Assembly: GCA_013298595.1 (NCBI GenBank)
Contig: JAAFIG010000016.1
Span: forward strand, 1 to 64,000
Source of the DNA: Deinococcales bacterium
GTDB lineage: Bacteria > Deinococcota > Deinococci > Deinococcales > JAAFIG01
Length of the DNA stretch: 64,000 nt
Direction of reading: 5' to 3'
This document shows positions 16,004 through 25,327 of this stretch, piece after piece (within the stretch, counting starts at the first letter, position 1; the number at the start of each line of letters is the position of its first letter). Position numbers and translations under genes: made by a program. Below the pieces are notes generated by a model, which was not told the origin of the DNA, made no database searches, and saw only the letters and a program-made list of their open reading frames with translations.

Positions 16004-17158
16004 ATGGAAATGTTTGATATGGCAGTGATTGGTGCTGGTTTAGCAGGACTCGAGGTTACTCGAGCGCTTAGCCAACGTGGTTTGAGTGTACTTTTGGTGG
16101 ATCGTAAAGCTGATATTGCACGTCATGTACATACCACTGGTATTTTTGTTCGTAAAACTCTCGAGGATTTTGCCATACCCGATTTTTGTCTAGGCGAAGC
16201 TGTTAAACATGTCAATTTGTACTCCCCTGCTCGGCAAGTACTGGCACTCAGCAGCCCTCATGATGAATTCCGAGTTGGGCGTATGGGCAAGTTATATGGG
16301 CATTTACTCGAGCAAGGCTTAAATGCAGGCGCAGTATTTTCCAATGCAACACATTTGCGCGGCATCAGCAAATCCAGCCGAGGCAGTGTTTTACATCTCG
16401 AGCGTCATGGGCAAAGTATGCCAACCCAAGCACGTTTTGTCATTGGGGCTGATGGCGCTGTCTCGAAGGTGGCGCAAGAGTTACGGCTCGAGCAAAATAA
16501 AGAATTTATTATTGGGGTCGAAGATGTGCTAGAAGGCGTGCCACTGGTTGGCGAACCCTGTTTTCATGTGTATATCGAACCCAAACTTGCTCCTGGTTAT
16601 ATTGCATGGGTGGTTCATGATGGCGAACACGTTCATCTGGGTACAGGCGGTTACGCAGCTCAATTCGATGCGGCTCAGGCACTCGAGGTTTTTCGGGCAA
16701 GTGTCAGTACGCAATTTGATTTTTCTAAGGCTAAACGGCTCGAGCGGCGTGGTGGCAGAATTCCTGTGGGTGGAGTTCTAAAAAACATTGTGCATTCCAG
16801 AGGTTTACTGCTTGGTGACGCAGCAGGTGCAGTCAGCCCATTAACCGCTGGTGGGCTTGACCCTGCTATTCGACTTGCCAATTTTGCTGCCCATATTCTC
16901 GAGCGGCACCTTGGTGGTGATGCAACAGCTCTTGAAACATATAACGGCAGCGCTTGGCGAACCCGATTCACTTCTCGGTTATGGATGCGACGCTTGTTAA
17001 GCAGCGTCACACAACCACAATTACTCGAGCTTGGTTTTGCTGCCCTAAAACTCGAGCCTTTTAAATCTGTGGCATGGCATGTGTTTTTTGGACGAGGTGG
17101 CAGTTTCCCTGAACTCGAGCCAAAAACAAATTTAGCTATTGCCCATCAACGCTCTTGA
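16004..17158 (+). CDS. FAD-dependent oxidoreductase of the geranylgeranyl-reductase type
   Basis: 384 residues. The N-terminal dinucleotide fold has AVIGAGLAGLEVTRALSQRG and the Asp/Arg pair VDRK; the second FAD contact is FVIGADGAVSKVA and the third is GLLLGDAAGAVSPLTAGGLDPA, the arrangement of GGR/PHBH-group flavoproteins. Possible roles are saturation of isoprenoid chains (menaquinone or carotenoid side chains) or hydroxylation; the substrate is not fixed. The C-terminal 60 residues are helical and positively charged, possibly membrane-facing. The next gene (PBP2) begins about 35 bp downstream. Confidence 0.8.
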   Translation: MEMFDMAVIGAGLAGLEVTRALSQRGLSVLLVDRKADIARHVHTTGIFVRKTLEDFAIPDFCLGEAVKHVNLYSPARQVLALSSPHDEFRVGRMGKLYGHLLEQGLNAGAVFSNATHLRGISKSSRGSVLHLERHGQSMPTQARFVIGADGAVSKVAQELRLEQNKEFIIGVEDVLEGVPLVGEPCFHVYIEPKLAPGYIAWVVHDGEHVHLGTGGYAAQFDAAQALEVFRASVSTQFDFSKAKRLERRGGRIPVGGVLKNIVHSRGLLLGDAAGAVSPLTAGGLDPAIRLANFAAHILERHLGGDATALETYNGSAWRTRFTSRLWMRRLLSSVTQPQLLELGFAALKLEPFKSVAWHVFFGRGGSFPELEPKTNLAIAHQRS

Positions 17159-17192
17159 CTTCTCATATAGCTCTGTCAAAATACGAGTTGCT

Positions 17193-19007
17193 GTGATTTT
17201 CTTACCGAAACGCGAAAAAACCAAACGCCCGCCCAGCAATCCATTGTATGGCATGGCATTACTTTTTACTGTACTACTTGGTTTATATGCGCTGCGTTTA
17301 CATTACTTACAAATTATAGAGTATCAACGTTACACCACCATGTCCAAAGATAATCGGCTGCAACCACGTTCTTTACGGGCTGTGCGCGGCGAAATCCGAG
17401 CCTCCGATGGAACACTACTGGTCACCAATCGTAATGCTGTTGAACTTGTGTACAAAGGTGGCGAAATAAAACAACTCGAGCGTATTGCCAGATTGGCTGG
17501 TTTTACATTACCAATCGAACAACCAAAAGATGGCGAATACGAAATTGTTGTTAAAAAAGATGTTCCTGAAAGCAATATTCCTGCTCTCGAGGAATGGTTG
17601 GCTGGGCAGCAAGAAGTGCTCGAGTTACGGTACCGAGTGCAACGCACTTATCCGAGTGGTTTAGCTGGCAATTTACTTGGGTATATGGAACCAGCCAATG
17701 CTGATGATCTCGAGTTAAAAGATGCCAATGGTAACCCGCTCTACGACACCGAGGATTTAGTACCAAAAGCGGGTCTGGAAGCGGGCTTAGAGACTTTATT
17801 ACATGGTCAGCATGGCGAAAAACTCGAGGAAGTGGATTCTAAAGGGCGAGTGGTGGTCGGACGTGACCGTGTGGTGCGTGAAGCAGCCCGTGGCAAAACA
17901 ATTACACTCTCATTGATTCCAAAATTACAACGTGCTGCCGAAAAAGCCATTGAAGAAGCCAAAGATGAAATTAATGCAAAAAATCGTCAGCATGGCGTTG
18001 CTTTAATTTCTAAAGCTCGAGGGGCAATCGTGGCTTTAAATCCTAAAACAGGGCAAATTCTGGCATTAGCAGTTGGTCCTAAGTACGATCCAAATTGGTT
18101 TTCAAGTCGTCCTCGAGACAAAAAAGCTGGTGAGGCTTTACTTGATAAATACTTACCCATGTGGAATCGGGCAGTCAAAATATTTGAACCTGGTAGCACA
18201 TTTAAATTAGTCACCAATAGCGCATTACTCGAGGGTGGTGCAGGCAACCCGTATTTTCAATGTATGAGCACATATTACTTGGGTCGGGCGGCGTTTCGCA
18301 ATTGGAATCGGTATCGGAATATGGGTTCTATGAATGCTCAGTTAGCCATTGCCAATTCGTGTAACACATGGTATTTCCAGAGTGCAGTACGTTTTGGCAC
18401 ACGGCGTTTTGCTGAAATGTTAGCCAAACGCGCTCGAGAATTTGGTTTTGGTGAACCAACTGGTATTGAACTGATTGGTGAAACAGGTGGTCTGGTGCCT
18501 AGTCCGACACAAATGGAAGCTGATGGTCGTCGAAAGTGGTATCCAGGCAATAGCCTGAATTATGCGATTGGTCAAGGTGATATGCGTGCCACTCCTTTAC
18601 AGATTGCGCGGATGTTAGCAACCATTGTCAATGATGGTAAACGCCCTGAATTAACTTTGGTCAAAGCAGTAGATGGAAAAATTCAACCACCTAAACCAAT
18701 GGTGCAACTGAGCGGCACACATTGGAGCACTTTAAAACAAGGCATGGAAATTACAGTCACTCGAGGTACAGCTAAAGAAATCCTGCGTGATTTTCCAATC
18801 AGAACTGCTGGTAAAACAGGTACTGCCGAAAACCCTAAAGGTCCGAATCAAGACCATGCTTGGTACATGGGTTATGGTCCAGTGGCAGACCCTAATTTAG
18901 TAGTGGTTGCCTTTTTTGAAAATGGTGTCGAAGGTTCTGGTATTGCTTTGCCAGCCGTCCGAAAAGTCATGGCTGCGTATTGGAATATTCCGCTTACCAA
19001 AAAATAA
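17193..19007 (+). CDS. Penicillin-binding protein 2 (class B transpeptidase)
   Basis: About 604 residues: a short basic cytoplasmic tail, one transmembrane helix (LYGMALLFTVLLGLYALRL), the PBP dimerisation domain (RGEIRASDGTLL, TYPSGLAGNLLGYM, GLEAGLETLLHGQHG), then the transpeptidase. The active site is GSTFK (Ser335, Lys338), the second motif SCN (Ser389-Asn391) and the KTGT box (Lys541). It cross-links peptidoglycan during growth or division. The GTG at 17193 is the first start after the upstream gene ends and keeps the tail short; the alternative ATG at 17139 would overlap that gene. The stop abuts the stop of the convergent helicase gene with no spacing. Confidence 0.92.
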   Translation: MIFLPKREKTKRPPSNPLYGMALLFTVLLGLYALRLHYLQIIEYQRYTTMSKDNRLQPRSLRAVRGEIRASDGTLLVTNRNAVELVYKGGEIKQLERIARLAGFTLPIEQPKDGEYEIVVKKDVPESNIPALEEWLAGQQEVLELRYRVQRTYPSGLAGNLLGYMEPANADDLELKDANGNPLYDTEDLVPKAGLEAGLETLLHGQHGEKLEEVDSKGRVVVGRDRVVREAARGKTITLSLIPKLQRAAEKAIEEAKDEINAKNRQHGVALISKARGAIVALNPKTGQILALAVGPKYDPNWFSSRPRDKKAGEALLDKYLPMWNRAVKIFEPGSTFKLVTNSALLEGGAGNPYFQCMSTYYLGRAAFRNWNRYRNMGSMNAQLAIANSCNTWYFQSAVRFGTRRFAEMLAKRAREFGFGEPTGIELIGETGGLVPSPTQMEADGRRKWYPGNSLNYAIGQGDMRATPLQIARMLATIVNDGKRPELTLVKAVDGKIQPPKPMVQLSGTHWSTLKQGMEITVTRGTAKEILRDFPIRTAGKTGTAENPKGPNQDHAWYMGYGPVADPNLVVVAFFENGVEGSGIALPAVRKVMAAYWNIPLTKK

Positions 19008-21674
19008 TTACAATCTGGTAATGATGGCTTGTAACTCGTCTGTCTCGAGTTGATAGACAATGCCGTGATGTAAAAACGTTAAGCGCACTTCTGGCAGAAT
19101 ATTTCTGGCTTGGCGGATCGCTTCTTGGTAAATGGCGAGTTGGCGATAATACGCTCTGGCACGTTGTGGTAATTGCTCGAGTGGAATATCATCGGTTTTA
19201 TAATCCTCGAGTATCCAAGTACCATCTGGCTGTTGATAAAAACGATCTATGATGCCTTGCCAAGTGGTTTGTTGGTGCACAAAAGCAAATGGCAGTTCGG
19301 CGTTGTCTTCAAAACGGCTGGTACGGTCTGGGTAAAGTGTTTCGTATTGGGTTAAGTACCAAAGTGCTTGCTGCACCATGATGGCACGTTCGGTTTCGGT
19401 GTACGGATGCAGTACGTACTGCGCGGCGAGAATACGTTGATGCTGAACATCTTGGCTCGAGAAATTCTCGGCAATGGCATAATGTGCCAGTGTACCGATA
19501 ACCCGTTCGGCTTCTGGGATACCACTGGGGTCGGCTTCGGGTAAACCTTCGCGCAGTTCGTCTGGTAGGTGTTCTTCGTTGGCTTCGGGCGAGCGAGTTG
19601 GTGCTCGAACACTGGGCTGATGGCGTTTAAACACAGCTTTGGCTAAGGTTTCGTTACGTTCAAGCGGTATAAAAGCCGTACTTTCTGAATTTTGCCCAAG
19701 AGGAGTGCTTTCGTCTTCGTGATAGGTGTTTAACTCGAGGTAAGGTAAGTTTGACCAACCAATTTTCTCAAGGGTCGCTAACCAACCTCGAGCTGTGCCT
19801 GTGCTGGAACCTGTGAGAATTAACACATCTTTGGCTCGAGTTAAGGCAACATATAAAAGCCTATTGGCTTCGCCGTCTCGTCGAGCATTCCAGTGTTTTT
19901 GGATACTAAAATACCGCCCCGTACCACGCCAAGCAATTTCACCATTTGGATGAATAACAATATTCTCACCTGTGTTGCGTTCACCTCGAGCCAAGTCAAA
20001 GACTGCACAAACAGGAAATTCCAAGCCTTTAGAAGCATGAATGGTTAAAATCCGCACCGCATCTTCACCTTCAAGTGGTTCGTCACCTTCGGCTTCGCCT
20101 AGTCTGGCTCGTTCAAGAAAAAGCAGTGCCGCACGTGGGTCTCGTGCACCTCGAGCTGCCAGTTGATACAACAAACCATCTAAATTGGCATAGCTTTGCG
20201 CTTCCTTAGTCAGGTTTGTCCCAAGGTGCATCCAAGCTGCCTCGAGTAAACCTAAGGCATCTGTAGCACTATGAATCACCTCGAGTAACGCGGTTAAAGG
20301 CGCAAAGTCTGGGTTTTGCAAAGCTCGGCGGATATCGCCAGCAAATAATTGTTCGATACTCTCGAGTGATAGATTAATACTTGGTAAACGAGCAAGAGCG
20401 GCTAGAATATCAGGCGCAAAAGGCTGCATCTTGGCACGTAAACACAGCATGGCATCACGGATTTCGCGGCGGTCGTAATAGCGTTGCCCACTGCCAACCA
20501 AAAACGGGATTTGCATGGCACGTAAACTTGGCTCGAGTTGTGCTAACGAACCTCGAGTTCGTAACAGCACTGCCATGTCACGCCAAGCGTATCCTTGACG
20601 ATGCAATGCCGATAATCTTTGTCCAAGAATTCTGGCTTCGGTCGCCCGCCCTAACTCGAGGTTACTGGCTTCGACAAAGTGCATTTCAGCACTTGATGGG
20701 GCTTTTACTCTGCCGCTTTGCACGGCTGCGGGCAAACCTTGCTCGGTAAATTCTGGAAACAACGCTTCAGCTAGGCTCGAGTACAAAGCGGCTAATTGCT
20801 GCCCATGACGATACGTGGTGGTTAACGGCTCGAGTTGCTTAGCTTGGCTGTACATCTGCAAAAATGCACTGACATCAGCATCGCGGAAAGCATAAATACT
20901 TTGTTTGGCATCACCCACAAAGACAATTCGCTCGAGGTTAAGGTTGGTAAAAACTTTGGCTTGTAATGGGTTGACATCCTGGAATTCATCGACCAATAAC
21001 AAGGTAAAACGCTGCTTTACTCGAGACAAAACACTGGGTTGTTGCAGTAAATCCAAAGTGCGAAGTTCGACATCGGTACTCGAGAGTGCCATACCAGCTA
21101 ATCGCGCTTGGTACATGGTCTCGGCAGCCGTAAAAGCTTCAAGCAAAGCTGTATCTTCGCCCGAAAATGGTGCGTAAACCCGTTTTTCAAAAAGCATCTC
21201 GAGGGCTTCAAGGGCTTCTTCCCAGCCGTGTTCAGCTAATAACTTATCGCCTGCACCACTGGTTAAAGCCGCTCGAGCTAACACACTCGAGGCGGCGGCT
21301 TTGAATAAATCCTTAGCTTCGGTTTCGTCTAAATTTGTAAATTCGGGGTCAAGCGCTAAAGCTGGCGCGTTTAATCGTAACAACACCCGAAAAAACCCGT
21401 GAATGGTCGAAATCACACTCGAATCAAGTTCGCGCAACGCCCGTTCAAAAGGCTCTGGGGTGTGCATTACCACATCTAAGTACCGCCCAGTCTCGAGCAA
21501 TTGCAATAGCCCCGCCCGCAAACGCTGACGCAAATCTCGAGCCGAAGCCCGAGTAAAAGTCACTGCTGCAATTCGCCGCGCTGGTATGGTTTTTAATGCC
21601 TCAAGATACAACTGCACTAAACTGGTGGTTTTACCTGTGCCAGCCGAAGCTGCCCGAATCTCGAGTAAACTCAT
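19008..21674 (-). CDS. AddA/RecB-like UvrD-family helicase-nuclease
   Basis: 888 residues. All superfamily 1A helicase motifs are visible: Walker A ASAGTGKTTSLV near the N-terminus, TFTRASARDL (Ia), LLLVDEFQDVNPLQ (II), VFVGDAKQSIYAFRDAD (III), TTYRHGQQ (IV), ILTIHASKGLEFP (V) and LLYVALTRAKDVLIL (VI). The C-terminal PD-(D/E)XK nuclease core is EDYKTDD with the downstream QLAIYQEAI helix. It should unwind and resect double-strand ends with its partner. The ATG at 21674 overlaps the stop of the AddB-like gene in an ATGA, so the two are translationally coupled. It is shorter than Bacillus AddA (about 1,230 residues). Confidence 0.88.
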   Translation of the reverse strand: MSLLEIRAASAGTGKTTSLVQLYLEALKTIPARRIAAVTFTRASARDLRQRLRAGLLQLLETGRYLDVVMHTPEPFERALRELDSSVISTIHGFFRVLLRLNAPALALDPEFTNLDETEAKDLFKAAASSVLARAALTSGAGDKLLAEHGWEEALEALEMLFEKRVYAPFSGEDTALLEAFTAAETMYQARLAGMALSSTDVELRTLDLLQQPSVLSRVKQRFTLLLVDEFQDVNPLQAKVFTNLNLERIVFVGDAKQSIYAFRDADVSAFLQMYSQAKQLEPLTTTYRHGQQLAALYSSLAEALFPEFTEQGLPAAVQSGRVKAPSSAEMHFVEASNLELGRATEARILGQRLSALHRQGYAWRDMAVLLRTRGSLAQLEPSLRAMQIPFLVGSGQRYYDRREIRDAMLCLRAKMQPFAPDILAALARLPSINLSLESIEQLFAGDIRRALQNPDFAPLTALLEVIHSATDALGLLEAAWMHLGTNLTKEAQSYANLDGLLYQLAARGARDPRAALLFLERARLGEAEGDEPLEGEDAVRILTIHASKGLEFPVCAVFDLARGERNTGENIVIHPNGEIAWRGTGRYFSIQKHWNARRDGEANRLLYVALTRAKDVLILTGSSTGTARGWLATLEKIGWSNLPYLELNTYHEDESTPLGQNSESTAFIPLERNETLAKAVFKRHQPSVRAPTRSPEANEEHLPDELREGLPEADPSGIPEAERVIGTLAHYAIAENFSSQDVQHQRILAAQYVLHPYTETERAIMVQQALWYLTQYETLYPDRTSRFEDNAELPFAFVHQQTTWQGIIDRFYQQPDGTWILEDYKTDDIPLEQLPQRARAYYRQLAIYQEAIRQARNILPEVRLTFLHHGIVYQLETDELQAIITRL

Positions 21675-24163
21675 GTTACTTCCCGACATAAATCTTGATA
21701 AGTGCAACTACGACAATAAAAACCTGTTGTGGCTCGCACCACACCCCGCTCGAGGTCGTTGCGACTACGCTCGAGCACAGCCCGAGATTCAAGTAATCGT
21801 TTCTGGCTTTTTTCTGCCCCTGGGTTCATCACATTCTTGGTACGCCCCTCGTTATCTATGGCACAAAAAGCAACACGCAAACCACTTTGCATGGCAATAT
21901 CAGCAAACCACCACTCGCGGTGACGCTCGGAATCACGAAAAGCTTCAAAAGCAGATTCGATATCCTCGAGTTTACGGTAAACCTCGAGTAATTTGGCATT
22001 ACCATTGCTATCATTACGGCGAATCATACCGTCTAAAACAAATTCAATACCCTGCGAAGTGCGCTTAAAAACTTGCATCTCGAGTGGATTACCAGCAGGC
22101 TCAAACGATTCAAGTAACGCCATAAAATTGGGGTCAAAGCGCTCGAGGTTGGCTTGCAAACTTTGTGGAGCACGTTGTAACAATGTTTCTTCGGAAACAC
22201 TGCGGCGCAAATTTTTTAAGGTCAGGCTAGGCAATAAACTATTGGTACTTTCTCGAGGCATAAGCCGTGTTGCCCATGCCCGCAAACCACACCGTGCCAC
22301 AGCCTCGAGTTCAGTTGCAGCAAATGGTGCTGTTCGCGGTTCAACTTTAAAAACAGCACTTTGCACAGGACTCGAACCAAGATTTTGTGTATGGGCTAAC
22401 TCGAGTAAACCAGCCGTTATCCGTAACTCGGGTTCTATTGGCACACCAAGCCGAGCTAACCGAGGATGTGGCGCAAGACTCGAGCCTCGTTCGGCACGTG
22501 GAAAGGAAATAATCAGTTCTTCATCGGCTCGAGTGACAACATCGTACAAAGCAGCATCGGCTAAACCATTCATCCGTAAAGGCAAGGCAGCGGCTGTACC
22601 TTGCAGCACTTGCTCGAGAGCAACCCGATCATCTTCAGGAATAAAAAAATCTTCGGACTCGAGATTCTGATACGCCCCTTCGGTCACACCAAGTACCAAA
22701 ACCTTAGCAAAACGCCGCCCACTGACCTCGGCAGGTGTTAAAACTGCTACCCCTCGAGCAGCATCAGGATGTGGTAATGCAGCTGCTGAAAGTAAGGTTC
22801 TCACCCATTCAGCAAATTGCAAACCACTTGAATCCTGCCCAGAAGCCACCAATAACCGTGCCGCTTCTCGAGCCATCACTCGGGCACTTGGCAACCAAGC
22901 AGCCAGCGGCACAATACGCTCGAGTAAAATTTCAAACCACTGCACCAAAACAGTGGGATCAGCAAATTCAGGTGGTGTACACAAAATCCGCAGATCATCA
23001 AGCACTGCCCAAGCGAACAGTAAATCATCAGTTTCAAGTAGTACACGGTACGCACTCGAACCACCTTGCAAACCACGTTTATCTAAGGCATCAGCAAGGC
23101 GTTCTAAGTCTGGGAACACGGCAGCTAAAACCCGCAATTCAGGTGCAGCAAAATCCCGAGCTGCCACCAATAACGCCGCCTCGAGCACCCGACCCAAAGA
23201 TGATTCCAATAAACCACCAAGCGACTCAGGCGCGAGCGGCACTTGATACTCTCGAGCCAATGCCTCAAGCACTCGTGCCGACACATGATTCGGCACAACC
23301 AACGCCACACTTCGTGCCGAAACACCCTCGAGTAACCAAGCCTTGACCTGCCGCAATGCCGCTCGAGCCTCAGAAACAGGATTGGCACTAGCTCGCACCC
23401 GCACCACACGAGGCAAACCTGCCCACGGCTTGCCCAGACTTGGTAAACGCTCGAGTTTTGCCCCAAGTGCTTTTTGTATCTCGAGCAAATCAGGCACACG
23501 TACCAAATGCGCCCATGATTCCTTGGCGGTATCGGGTGCTCCAGAAGGCAAGGTCAGCAGTGTTGAATCAGCGCAAGTTGCCAATGCCCGAATCGCTGCA
23601 AATTCCGAAGCATTCAAAGACCGATACCCATCCACCACAAAATGCGCTCCTAATGGTAATGGCTGTCGCAACAATAATTCTGCCGCCCGAAGACGTACAT
23701 CATCTAAATCTTGTAAATCCTCAGACTCGAGTAAACCCTGATAAGCCACAAAGACTCGAGCCAGCACATTGCCATACTCATCTGTAAACACCTGAGGCAC
23801 AAACAATGCCCGTTTACACTCCGCAATTGCTTGGGCATACAACCGCGCCTCGCCGACTAGCGCCGCACGTCCTAACACCATCTCAAGCGCTCGAGCTGTC
23901 AAAGCCACCCGACCAGGATTCAGCACCACCGCTTTATTTGACCCCAAACGATCCAACATGCGATACGACAAATTCTGCAAATTTGTCACCTCAACACCCA
24001 AACTAGCACCCAACCCAGCCAAACCCTCGAGCCAAAAACCTCGTTGGCTTGGCAACGTCAGCACAATCACACGTTCAAACAACTCAACTTTCTCGAGCGC
24101 AAAACGCCACGCAGCCCGAGTTTTCCCGCTACGCGCAGCACCCACCAACAACCGCACCGACAT
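21671..24163 (-). CDS. AddB-like nuclease subunit with a predicted iron-sulfur cluster
   Basis: 830 residues. The N-terminus has a P-loop, LLVGAARSGKTRAAW. Most of the protein is divergent helical sequence typical of AddB/RecC-like scaffolds, with weak helicase remnants (VVDGYRSLNASEF, LVLGVTEGAYQN). Near the C-terminus a first cysteine (EAVARCGLRAWA) and a late cluster (GFYCRSCTYQDLC) give the spaced four Cys of AddB 4Fe-4S nuclease domains; LEFVLDGMIRRND could hold the nuclease Asp. It pairs with the downstream helicase-nuclease by a 4-nt ATGA overlap. The ATG at 24163 has TATCGT 7 nt upstream. Confidence 0.78.
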   Translation of the reverse strand: MSVRLLVGAARSGKTRAAWRFALEKVELFERVIVLTLPSQRGFWLEGLAGLGASLGVEVTNLQNLSYRMLDRLGSNKAVVLNPGRVALTARALEMVLGRAALVGEARLYAQAIAECKRALFVPQVFTDEYGNVLARVFVAYQGLLESEDLQDLDDVRLRAAELLLRQPLPLGAHFVVDGYRSLNASEFAAIRALATCADSTLLTLPSGAPDTAKESWAHLVRVPDLLEIQKALGAKLERLPSLGKPWAGLPRVVRVRASANPVSEARAALRQVKAWLLEGVSARSVALVVPNHVSARVLEALAREYQVPLAPESLGGLLESSLGRVLEAALLVAARDFAAPELRVLAAVFPDLERLADALDKRGLQGGSSAYRVLLETDDLLFAWAVLDDLRILCTPPEFADPTVLVQWFEILLERIVPLAAWLPSARVMAREAARLLVASGQDSSGLQFAEWVRTLLSAAALPHPDAARGVAVLTPAEVSGRRFAKVLVLGVTEGAYQNLESEDFFIPEDDRVALEQVLQGTAAALPLRMNGLADAALYDVVTRADEELIISFPRAERGSSLAPHPRLARLGVPIEPELRITAGLLELAHTQNLGSSPVQSAVFKVEPRTAPFAATELEAVARCGLRAWATRLMPRESTNSLLPSLTLKNLRRSVSEETLLQRAPQSLQANLERFDPNFMALLESFEPAGNPLEMQVFKRTSQGIEFVLDGMIRRNDSNGNAKLLEVYRKLEDIESAFEAFRDSERHREWWFADIAMQSGLRVAFCAIDNEGRTKNVMNPGAEKSQKRLLESRAVLERSRNDLERGVVRATTGFYCRSCTYQDLCREVT

Positions 24164-24170
24164 ACGCGAC

Positions 24171-24176
24171 ACGATA
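24171..24176 (-). promoter_or_regulatory. -10 box of the addBA-like operon
   Basis: TATCGT on the minus strand with GTCGCGT (7 nt) before the ATG at 24163; supports this start over the GTG three codons upstream. Confidence 0.4.
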
Positions 24177-24330
24177 ACACTCGAGACCGACTATGGGGTT
24201 GCCTACCTCGAACAAAGCCTTATGGTTTTAGGCACCCATCTCGAGCAAAACTTTACTAATGCTACAAATTAGGGGTTTCAAAAACAATGTTCCAAATCGA
24301 GGGGAATGACACTTTAAAAGCTAACAAATG

Positions 24331-24361
24331 AACCTCAATATACTTTGGTGACATTGAGGTT
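24331..24361. other. Inverted repeat between addB-like and phospholipase genes
   Basis: Arms AACCTCAAT (24331-24339) and ATTGAGGTT (24353-24361) are perfectly complementary with a 13-nt loop, starting to fold 13 bp beyond the phospholipase stop. No clear T run follows, so terminator function is uncertain. Confidence 0.4.
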
Positions 24362-24373
24362 TAAAGAAATTCA

Positions 24374-24989
24374 CTAAAATGTTTGTGTGTTACCGTAAAA
24401 CGCACTCGAGCCAAAGTTACGAACAGCTCCATAAAAAATTAAGGCATCACCTTTGCAAGCCACTTTTAATGGTGCTTGATACCATTTACTCCAACGCCGA
24501 TCACAACGCAAATACATATTCGATAAGAAACGTTCATCTATGCTTTTTCGCACTGTTTCATTCCGACCAGCCGCGTATCTCGAGACATTACGATAGCCAA
24601 AGTCGTGTTGACGGCAAGCAGTGTCATCAAAAATCACAGGTGGTGTTGGACCTGAGCAACCATCATCAGACCAATCTGGACCAGCGGTTTGACGATAATA
24701 ACTCGAGAGATACGTTTCGTAATTAATACTAGTTGCAACAAACAAATGTATCTGCGTAATTAGGGTAACGAATCGTGGTTTGCAATTGCAATTGCGAGGC
24801 TGTTACCTCGAGATTGGCATTAACTTCGGCACCAAGTGCTTCGATTTGTGCTTCTGATAAAGCCTTGATTTGCTCATCACTCAAGTTTGGAATATCCTCG
24901 AGTGATGTATTGATTGGTGCTTGGATACTGGTACAACCAACAAATGCTGTCAGTGCTAATGCCGCAAACCCCGCAATCAATTTTTTCAT
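24374..24989 (-). pseudogene. Phospholipase A2-like lipoprotein split by a 4-bp duplication
   Basis: Two overlapping minus-strand frames make one protein. The first (24729-24989) has a lipoprotein signal (KKLIAGFAALALTAFVGC), a helical linker with NLSDEQIKALSEAQIEAL, and breaks off after YPNYADTFVCCN. The second (from about 24745 to 24374) resumes with FVATSINYETYL and carries a prokaryotic phospholipase A2 domain: DDGCSGP, then the catalytic ACRQHDFGYRN with its His-Asp pair, and later cysteines in MYLRCDRRW and VACKGDAL. The junction contains CAAA twice in tandem (plus strand 24739-24746); removing one copy restores ADTFVATSIN in a single frame of about 200 residues. It is therefore a recent inactivation, a slippage-switched gene, or an assembly error. 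Confidence 0.8.
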
Positions 24990-25031
24990 AATGTATGTTA
25001 CTCGTTTTTGGTCAGGGGTATATCAGGAATT

Positions 25032-25058
25032 AAAAAAACCTGCCCTAAAGCAGGTTTT
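25032..25058 (-). terminator. Intrinsic terminator of tRNA-Pro
   Basis: Stem AAAACCTGC/GCAGGTTTT with a 6-nt loop; on the minus strand it is followed by a T run (plus-strand A run 25032-25038). It lies 4 bp past the tRNA CCA end. Confidence 0.9.
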
Positions 25059-25062
25059 CTTG

Positions 25063-25139
25063 TGGTCGGGGACGAGGGATTTGAACCCCCGACCCTTTGG
25101 TCCCAAACCAAATGCGCTACCAGACTGCGCTAGTCCCCG
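25063..25139 (-). tRNA. tRNA-Pro, anticodon TGG
   Basis: A 77-nt cloverleaf on the minus strand: acceptor arm CGGGGAC pairs with GTCCCCG, followed by discriminator A and an encoded CCA (25065-25063). The D-loop contains GGTAGCGC. The anticodon stem TTTGG/CCAAA holds the loop TTTGGGA, so the anticodon is TGG (reads CCN proline codons). The T-arm contains GGTTCAAAT. A strong hairpin terminator follows at once, so it is probably a single-gene transcript. Confidence 0.97.
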
Positions 25140-25316
25140 AACTGAGTACAACTTGGGATGCCATCTCTGGCGGCGAGGAGTATACACAACCTTTTGCATT
25201 ATGGCAACCCCCAATGAATGTGATTTGTCACATTCGCATTTTTCACCTATTATTTTGATAATTGGTGACTAAAATTATGCGTCTCAAGTTTTACAAGAAA
25301 ATACGCAGAATTTGTT

Positions 25317-25322
25317 TAGAAT
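25317..25322 (+). promoter_or_regulatory. -10 box of the Big_2-like lipoprotein gene
   Basis: TAGAAT, then CCGAA (5 nt), then a TTG start at 25328; this start gives a textbook lipoprotein signal. Confidence 0.4.
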
Positions 25323-25327
25323 CCGAA

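Noticed and set aside
24177-24272. Plus-strand fragment reading like protein (LETDYGVAYLEQSL and THLEQNF) upstream of the addB-like gene
   Set aside because: Its Leu-Glu pairs come from CTCGAG or near-CTCGAG sequences; the frame has no start with a -10 box or ribosome site and runs back antisense through the AddB-like N-terminus.
23958-24272. Long open frames antisense to the addAB-like genes (21.6-24.3 kb)
   Set aside because: Composition (Ser/Arg/Pro/Asn-rich) and lack of any domain mark them as shadows of the minus-strand genes, which carry clear helicase and nuclease motifs.
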